This document shows positions 6,472 through 9,996 of a DNA stretch of 9,996 bases, piece after piece; position 1 is the first letter of the stretch; the number at the start of each line of letters is the position of its first letter. A program made the position numbers and the translations under genes. A model generated the notes under the pieces. The model searched no databases. It was given only the letters and a program-made list of their open reading frames with translations, and was not told where the DNA came from. Source of the DNA: Candidatus Limnocylindrales bacterium (lineage in GTDB: Bacteria; Chloroflexota; Limnocylindria; Limnocylindrales; CSP1-4); assembly GCA_031292335.1 (NCBI GenBank), contig JARLHH010000082.1:1-9996 (forward strand), written 5' to 3'.

Positions 6472-6477
6472 TACCCT
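6472..6477 (+). promoter_or_regulatory. Possible -10 box (TACCCT) for the SpoIID-domain gene
   Basis: TACCCT fits TANNNT and is preceded by GC, as are TAGACT before the tRNA and TAAGAT before marR. It would start transcription near 6484, about 24 bases before the mini-ORF ATG at 6508 and 41 before the GTG at 6525. No -35 is seen. The match is weak on its own and gains support only from the shared pattern. Confidence 0.3.
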
Positions 6478-6507
6478 GCGCCACGAATTCCTCAGCGAGG
6501 TGCGTCG

Positions 6508-6528
6508 ATGGGCACAGTCGAGCCGTGA
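6508..6528 (+). CDS. 6-codon mini-ORF (MGTVEP) overlapping the SpoIID-gene start
   Basis: An ATG at 6508, with GAGG (6497-6500) 7 bases upstream, opens a 6-codon frame MGTVEP. Its TGA (6526-6528) overlaps the next gene's GTG (6525-6527) as GTGA. That GTG has no good ribosome binding site of its own, so translation by re-initiation after the mini-ORF is plausible. The layout mirrors the mini-ORF before malF. It may still be chance, since short frames are common. Confidence 0.35.
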   Translation: MGTVEP

Positions 6529-8174
6529 CGATCGGCCTGCGCCGGCATCTTCTCGCGCGGGCCGGTCGGGCGGCGGCCGTCCCGGTGCTGGCCGCGGCCC
6601 TGATCCTGGCTCCCGCCGGGCCCCTTCCCGTGCCGGCGGGCCCGGCAACCGTGCTCGCGGCCGCGACGTGCACCGGCTGGCCGAGCGACAGCGTCCCGCC
6701 GCCGACGATCCGGGTCCTGCGCACGGCCGGGCCGGCATCGGGCACGGTCCAGGTCGTCAACTTCCACGACTATGTGACCGTCGTGATGGCGGCCGAGTGG
6801 GGTGCCGGCAATCCCGCCGAGGCGCTGAAGGCGGGCGCCGTGGCGGTCAAGGAATACGCCTGGTATCACGCCATGTTCTGGCGCGGTGGGACCGCCGACG
6901 ACGGATCCTGCTACGACGTGGTCGATTCGAGCCTGGACCAGATCTACGCGCCCGAGACGCACGTCCCGGCCGCCTCGCTCGTCGCCGCGGTCGATGCGAC
7001 CTGGGGCGTCACGGTTCGCCGGAACACGAGCCTCTTCGTGACCCATTACCAGGCCGGCGCGAACGTGGCCTGCGGAGCGAACGCCGACGGCGGGCACCTG
7101 TACCAGGTGAGCGCCACGCATTGCGCCCAGGAGGGCATGACCTACGACCTGATCCTGACCACGTACTATGGCCCGGGCGTGGACGTCGAGGGTGCGCAGG
7201 CTCCGGCCGCGGCCCCGGTGGGGCTCCGGTTCCTCGCCCAGCCGGCCGGCGCCGTCGCCGGCACCGCCTTCCCGGTCCAGCCCGTCGTCGCGGTCGTCGA
7301 CGCGACCGGGCAGACGTTTGCCGGCGACCCGTCCAGCCAGACGATGGTCGGGCTGTCGCTGGCCGCACCCCCGCCGGGCGCCGTGCTGACCTGCACGGGT
7401 GGCCTGAGCCGCCAGGCGATCGGTGGGATCGCCACGTTCGACGGCTGCCAGGTCGCCGGGGCGGCCGCACCCGGGGTCGTCCTCGTCGCGAGCTCGGCGG
7501 GCCTGCCGCCGGCCAGCACGCCGCCGTTTGCGGTCGCGCCGGCACCGCCGACCCTGACGCTTTCCGCGTCCGCCACGCTGCTGACGTGGGGCCAGGACGT
7601 GCAGCTCTCGGCCGCTCTCGTTCCCTCCGCGTCCCAGGTTGCGAGCGGCCGCACGATGCATCTCCAGCGCTCCACGGACGGGGCGACCTGGACGCCCGTC
7701 ACGAACCTGCTGACCGACGCCTCGGGCGCCGCCGTCGCGACGGACCATCCCGCGACGAACACCTATTACCGGCTGGCCTTCGACGGGTCGCCCGACCTGA
7801 CCGCCGCCATCAGCCCGGTCGTACGGGTGCTGGTCCGGAGCGTGGTCCAGCTGCGCCCGGACAGCCGCGGCGCCACCCGCGTCGTGATGGGCGGGACCAC
7901 GGTGACCTTCGTCGCGCGCGTCCAGCCGGCGCCTGGACCTGCGGCGTCCGGATCCGCCGCGCCGGCGCGGGTCACCTATCGCCTGTACCAGCTCGTGGGA
8001 CGCTCCTGGGTCGCCACGCGGACCTGGACCGTGAGCCTGGACGCGACCGGCGCGGCCAGCCTCGCGGTGCGGTTCGGGTCGCGCGGGACCTGGCGCGTGC
8101 GGGCCTATGCGCCCGGGAACGCCACGAACGCGATCAGCGCGCTGTCGCCTGCCCAGATGTACTCGGTGCGCTGA
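6525..8174 (+). CDS. Secreted SpoIID-domain protein with C-terminal Ig-like domains
   Basis: This is predicted to be a peptidoglycan-acting exported protein. SpoIID proteins are lytic transglycosylases in sporulation, and relatives (LytB/amidase enhancer) work in vegetative wall turnover. From GTG 6525 the product has 549 residues. Residues 1-48 form a signal peptide: Arg-rich 6-15, hydrophobic 16-35, and a likely Ala-rich cleavage near 46-48. The SpoIID domain spans about 74-216, with YVTVVMAAEWG (83-93) carrying predicted catalytic Glu91, then ALKAGAVAVKEYA (100-112), DQIYAPE (138-144) and FVTHYQAG (171-178). Cys49, 129, 183 and 200 could form disulfides outside the cell. The rest looks like three beta-sandwich, Ig-like modules (about 231-338, 342-438 and 440-549), the first with GGIATFDGC (300-308). 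The in-frame GTG at 6462 would add 21 residues but place a Cys-containing, non-signal-like stretch before the Arg-rich segment, so 6525 is preferred. It stands alone, so it gives no clue to a sporulation role. Confidence 0.82.
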   Translation: MTIGLRRHLLARAGRAAAVPVLAAALILAPAGPLPVPAGPATVLAAATCTGWPSDSVPPPTIRVLRTAGPASGTVQVVNFHDYVTVVMAAEWGAGNPAEALKAGAVAVKEYAWYHAMFWRGGTADDGSCYDVVDSSLDQIYAPETHVPAASLVAAVDATWGVTVRRNTSLFVTHYQAGANVACGANADGGHLYQVSATHCAQEGMTYDLILTTYYGPGVDVEGAQAPAAAPVGLRFLAQPAGAVAGTAFPVQPVVAVVDATGQTFAGDPSSQTMVGLSLAAPPPGAVLTCTGGLSRQAIGGIATFDGCQVAGAAAPGVVLVASSAGLPPASTPPFAVAPAPPTLTLSASATLLTWGQDVQLSAALVPSASQVASGRTMHLQRSTDGATWTPVTNLLTDASGAAVATDHPATNTYYRLAFDGSPDLTAAISPVVRVLVRSVVQLRPDSRGATRVVMGGTTVTFVARVQPAPGPAASGSAAPARVTYRLYQLVGRSWVATRTWTVSLDATGAASLAVRFGSRGTWRVRAYAPGNATNAISALSPAQMYSVR

Positions 8175-8190
8175 GCCGGAGGGGCTCGCC

Positions 8191-8215
8191 GCCGGATTGC
8201 GCGGATCCATCCGGC
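8191..8215 (+). terminator. Inverted repeat after the SpoIID gene, just upstream of the marR promoter
   Basis: GCCGGAT (8191-8197) pairs with ATCCGGC (8209-8215) around an 11-base loop, 17 bases after the stop codon. There is no T run, so it is at best a weak or factor-dependent terminator. Its position across the expected -35 region of the TAAGAT promoter makes an operator equally possible. Confidence 0.35.
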
Positions 8216-8224
8216 CGCAGTCGC

Positions 8225-8230
8225 TAAGAT
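8225..8230 (+). promoter_or_regulatory. -10 box (TAAGAT) of the marR-MFS operon
   Basis: TAAGAT lies 43 bases before the marR GTG, predicting a start near 8237 and a leader of about 37 bases. It resembles the -10 candidates before the tRNA and the methyltransferase gene. There is no -35 at normal spacing; TTGCGC at 8197-8202 is 22 bases away, too far. Confidence 0.4.
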
Positions 8231-8249
8231 ACGCTCGATCCTCGGAATA

Positions 8250-8263
8250 TCCCAGAGATGGGA
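8250..8263 (+). promoter_or_regulatory. Dyad TCCCA-GAGA-TGGGA in the marR leader (operator or RBS-masking hairpin)
   Basis: TCCCA (8250-8254) and TGGGA (8259-8263) are perfect inverted repeats around GAGA. They lie between the predicted transcription start and the marR GTG. MarR proteins bind short palindromes near their own promoters and repress themselves, so this is a candidate autoregulatory operator. As RNA, the 3' arm contains most of the GGGAG ribosome binding site (8260-8264), so a small hairpin could also reduce translation. Confidence 0.4.
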
Positions 8264-8273
8264 GTGTATCCGC

Positions 8274-8738
8274 GTGGCCGTCGACCCAACCCAGCGCCGG
8301 GTGCTCCGCGCGTATCTCCGCGCTGTCGCGCTCGCGGAGCCGCTGCAGCGCGAGCTCGCCGCGCGCCACGGAGTCTCCCTCGGCGACCTGCATGCCGTCC
8401 GCACCCTGGCGCGGATCGGCGAGGTCTCGATGAGCAGCTACGGCAACGAGCTGGGCGTGCCCCGCTCGACGATCACGAACCTCGTCGACCGCCTGGAGCG
8501 GGCGGGCCTCGTCGAGCGCGCGGCGTCGTCGAGGGATCGCCGGGTCACCTTGGTCAGGCTCGCGGCAGCCGGCCGGCGCGCCGTCGAGGACACCGACGTC
8601 CTGCTCCGCAGCCGGGTCGCCGCCCGCCTCCTCGACCTCGAGCCGGAGGCGCAGGTCAGGCTGGCCGAGCTCCTCGAGCGCGTGGTGGCGACCCGCTCGG
8701 CGGTCCGCCCGATCGATGATCGTGGAGGGCGTCCATGA
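8274..8738 (+). CDS. MarR-family transcriptional regulator
   Basis: This is a dimeric winged-helix repressor, expected to control the transporter gene that overlaps its end. The 154-residue length is typical of the family. The helix-turn-helix is at about 54-82, with recognition helix PRSTITNLVDRLERAGLV (63-80). The wing follows with the conserved SSRDRRVTLVRL (85-96), including Asp88 and Arg90. Residues 1-35 and 105-142 form the dimerisation helices. The start is GTG 8274 with GGGAG (8260-8264) 9 bases upstream; an ATG at 8258 is in another frame. The stop TGA overlaps the next ATG as ATGA, so translation of the two is coupled. MarR proteins usually release DNA on binding small phenolic or lipophilic compounds; the ligand here is unknown. 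Confidence 0.92.
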   Translation: MAVDPTQRRVLRAYLRAVALAEPLQRELAARHGVSLGDLHAVRTLARIGEVSMSSYGNELGVPRSTITNLVDRLERAGLVERAASSRDRRVTLVRLAAAGRRAVEDTDVLLRSRVAARLLDLEPEAQVRLAELLERVVATRSAVRPIDDRGGRP

Positions 8739-9996
8739 CGTCGGCCGGGCACCCACGGCGGCTCGCCCACATCGACTACCGCTGGATCGCCCTCTCGAAC
8801 ACGACGCTCGGGATCCTCATGGCCGGCCTCAACGGGAGCGTGGTGCTGATCGCCCTCCCGGCAATCTTCCGCGGGATCGGCGTCGACCCGCTGGCGCCCG
8901 GCGAGTCGGACTACCTGCTCTGGATGCTGGTGGGCTACACGCTGGTGACTGCCACGCTTCTCGTCAGCGCCGGGCGGCTGTCCGACATGTACGGCCGCGT
9001 CCGCCTGTACAACGCCGGCTTCGCGGTCTTCACCGTGGGCTCGATCCTCTGCTTCTTCGTCCAGGGCCAGGGCAACACGGCCGCGCTCCAGCTCATCGTC
9101 TTCCGCCTCGTCCAGGGCGTGGGGGGCGCATTCCTGATGGCGAACTCGGCGGCCATCCTCACGGACGCCTTCCCTTCCGACCAGCGGGGCCTGGCGATGG
9201 GCATCAACCAGATCGGGATGCTGGCCGGGTCGTTCGTCGGGCTGCTCCTGGGCGGCGTGCTCGCGGTGATCGACTGGCGCGCGGTCTTCCTGGTGAGCGT
9301 GCCGTTCGGGCTCTTCGGCACGGTCTGGGCGTACCTCATGCTCCACGAGACGGCCACGATCCGCGCCCACCAGCGCCTGGACATCCCGGGCAACGTCCTG
9401 TTCGCTGCCGGGCTCACGCTCCTCCTGATCGGCTTCACCTACGCGATCCAGCCGTACGGGAGCTCCAGCATGGGCTGGGGCAGTCCCTGGGTCATCGGGG
9501 AGCTGGCCGGCGGCGCCGCCCTCCTGGCCGTCTTCGTCTGGGTGGAGCGACGGGTCCCGGACCCCCTCTTCCGGCTCGAGCTCTTCCGCATCCGGATGTT
9601 CGCCGCCGGCAACATCGCGGGCTTCCTGTCCTCCCTTGCCCGGGGCGGCCTTCAGCTCATCCTCATCGTCTGGCTGCAGGGGATCTGGCTGCCGCTCCAC
9701 GGCTACGCGTTCGAGGACGCACCCCTCCTGGCGGCGGTCTGCATGCTGCCGATGACGGGCGGCTTCCTGCTGGCCGGGCCGCTGAGCGGACGGCTGTCCG
9801 ACCGCCACGGCGCCCGGTTCTACTCGACGGGCGGGATGCTGATCACCGCGGCGGCGTTCGGGGGGCTCCTGCTCCTGCCCGCCGACTTCGACTACCCCGC
9901 CTTCGCGCTCCTCATGCTCGGCATGGGAATCGGCATGGGCGCGTTCGCGGCGCCCAACACCGCGTCGATCATGAACGCGGTCCCGCCCGAGCACCG
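8735..9996 (+). CDS. MFS multidrug-type exporter, DHA2/EmrB-QacA-like (3' partial)
   Basis: This proton-driven efflux transporter of the inner membrane is cut by the window end after 420 codons. MFS motif A is clear at 80-90 (GRLSDMYGRVR), with a second copy in the later half at 352-361 (GRLSDRHGAR). Motif B is at 124-131 with Arg124 (RLVQGVGG). A motif C-like stretch GMLAGSFVGLLLGG (161-174) is typical of drug/H+ antiporters, though the usual GP is replaced by GS. At least ten to eleven hydrophobic segments are present, and the length already reached favours the 14-helix DHA2 type. The ATG at 8735 overlaps the marR stop as ATGA, with GGAGGG (8724-8729) 5 bases upstream. Pairing with marR supports drug or toxic-compound export under ligand control; the substrate is not predictable. 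Confidence 0.9.
   Translation, partial: MTSAGHPRRLAHIDYRWIALSNTTLGILMAGLNGSVVLIALPAIFRGIGVDPLAPGESDYLLWMLVGYTLVTATLLVSAGRLSDMYGRVRLYNAGFAVFTVGSILCFFVQGQGNTAALQLIVFRLVQGVGGAFLMANSAAILTDAFPSDQRGLAMGINQIGMLAGSFVGLLLGGVLAVIDWRAVFLVSVPFGLFGTVWAYLMLHETATIRAHQRLDIPGNVLFAAGLTLLLIGFTYAIQPYGSSSMGWGSPWVIGELAGGAALLAVFVWVERRVPDPLFRLELFRIRMFAAGNIAGFLSSLARGGLQLILIVWLQGIWLPLHGYAFEDAPLLAAVCMLPMTGGFLLAGPLSGRLSDRHGARFYSTGGMLITAAAFGGLLLLPADFDYPAFALLMLGMGIGMGAFAAPNTASIMNAVPPEH

Noticed and set aside
6283..6760. Minus-strand frames ending in stretches such as SRIRTGDL and PDSNRR
   Set aside because: These peptides are the antisense translation of the tRNA T arm, a well-known source of spurious protein annotations.
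8173..8187. GAGCC-GGAGG-GGCTC hairpin as terminator of the SpoIID gene
   Set aside because: It is only 5 bp, begins inside the stop codon and has no T run; the repeat at 8191-8215 is the better candidate.
8438..9994. A 518-codon minus-strand frame over marR and the exporter
   Set aside because: It is the complement of convincing MFS and MarR coding sequence, with a highly charged translation typical of a shadow frame.

Overview
This is a GC-rich, densely packed bacterial segment with every protein gene on the plus strand. Three features point to a high-GC, Gram-positive-like or monoderm lineage: the Ala/Pro/Ser linker behind the lipoprotein cysteine of the first gene, the GTG starts (four of eight genes as called), and -10-like TANNNT hexamers placed very close to start codons. 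My best guess is Chloroflexota of the Limnocylindria type, with Actinomycetota as the alternative. The lineage is an inference from style, because the window holds no marker gene other than one tRNA.

Region 1 (1-5055) is a maltose/maltodextrin uptake and breakdown operon. It encodes a MalE-type binding lipoprotein, MalF-type and MalG-type permeases, and a cytoplasmic GH13 enzyme of the neopullulanase/cyclomaltodextrinase kind. Oligosaccharides would be captured outside, imported through the MalFG channel and cut inside. No MalK/MsmX ATPase and no LacI-type regulator lies in the window, so the ATPase must come from elsewhere. The untranslated parts of this operon are structured: two hairpins precede malE, and two more lie between malE and malF, followed by an 8-codon mini-ORF whose stop overlaps the malF start.

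Region 2 (5056-6216) has a methyltransferase-fold protein with a probable leaderless promoter, then a small three-helix membrane protein of unknown function. Region 3 (6217-6337) is a tRNA-Glu(TTC) gene with its own promoter-like sequence.

Region 4 (6338-8215) begins with 6338-6471, where I see no gene. It is followed by a promoter candidate and a secreted SpoIID-domain protein (predicted peptidoglycan lytic enzyme or enhancer) that carries about three Ig-like domains. This gene also starts at a 4-base overlap with a tiny upstream ORF. Region 5 (8216-9996) is a MarR-family regulator overlapping by ATGA a 14-helix-type MFS (DHA2/EmrB-QacA-like) exporter that runs off the window end. This is the familiar arrangement of a drug-responsive regulator with its pump.

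Most of the window is ordinary. The points worth a second look are the two mini-ORF/start overlaps, the structured malE-malF spacer, the shared TANNNT promoter pattern, the dyads around the marR start and the SpoIID-Ig fusion. I see no CRISPR array, insertion sequence or clearly novel multi-gene system.
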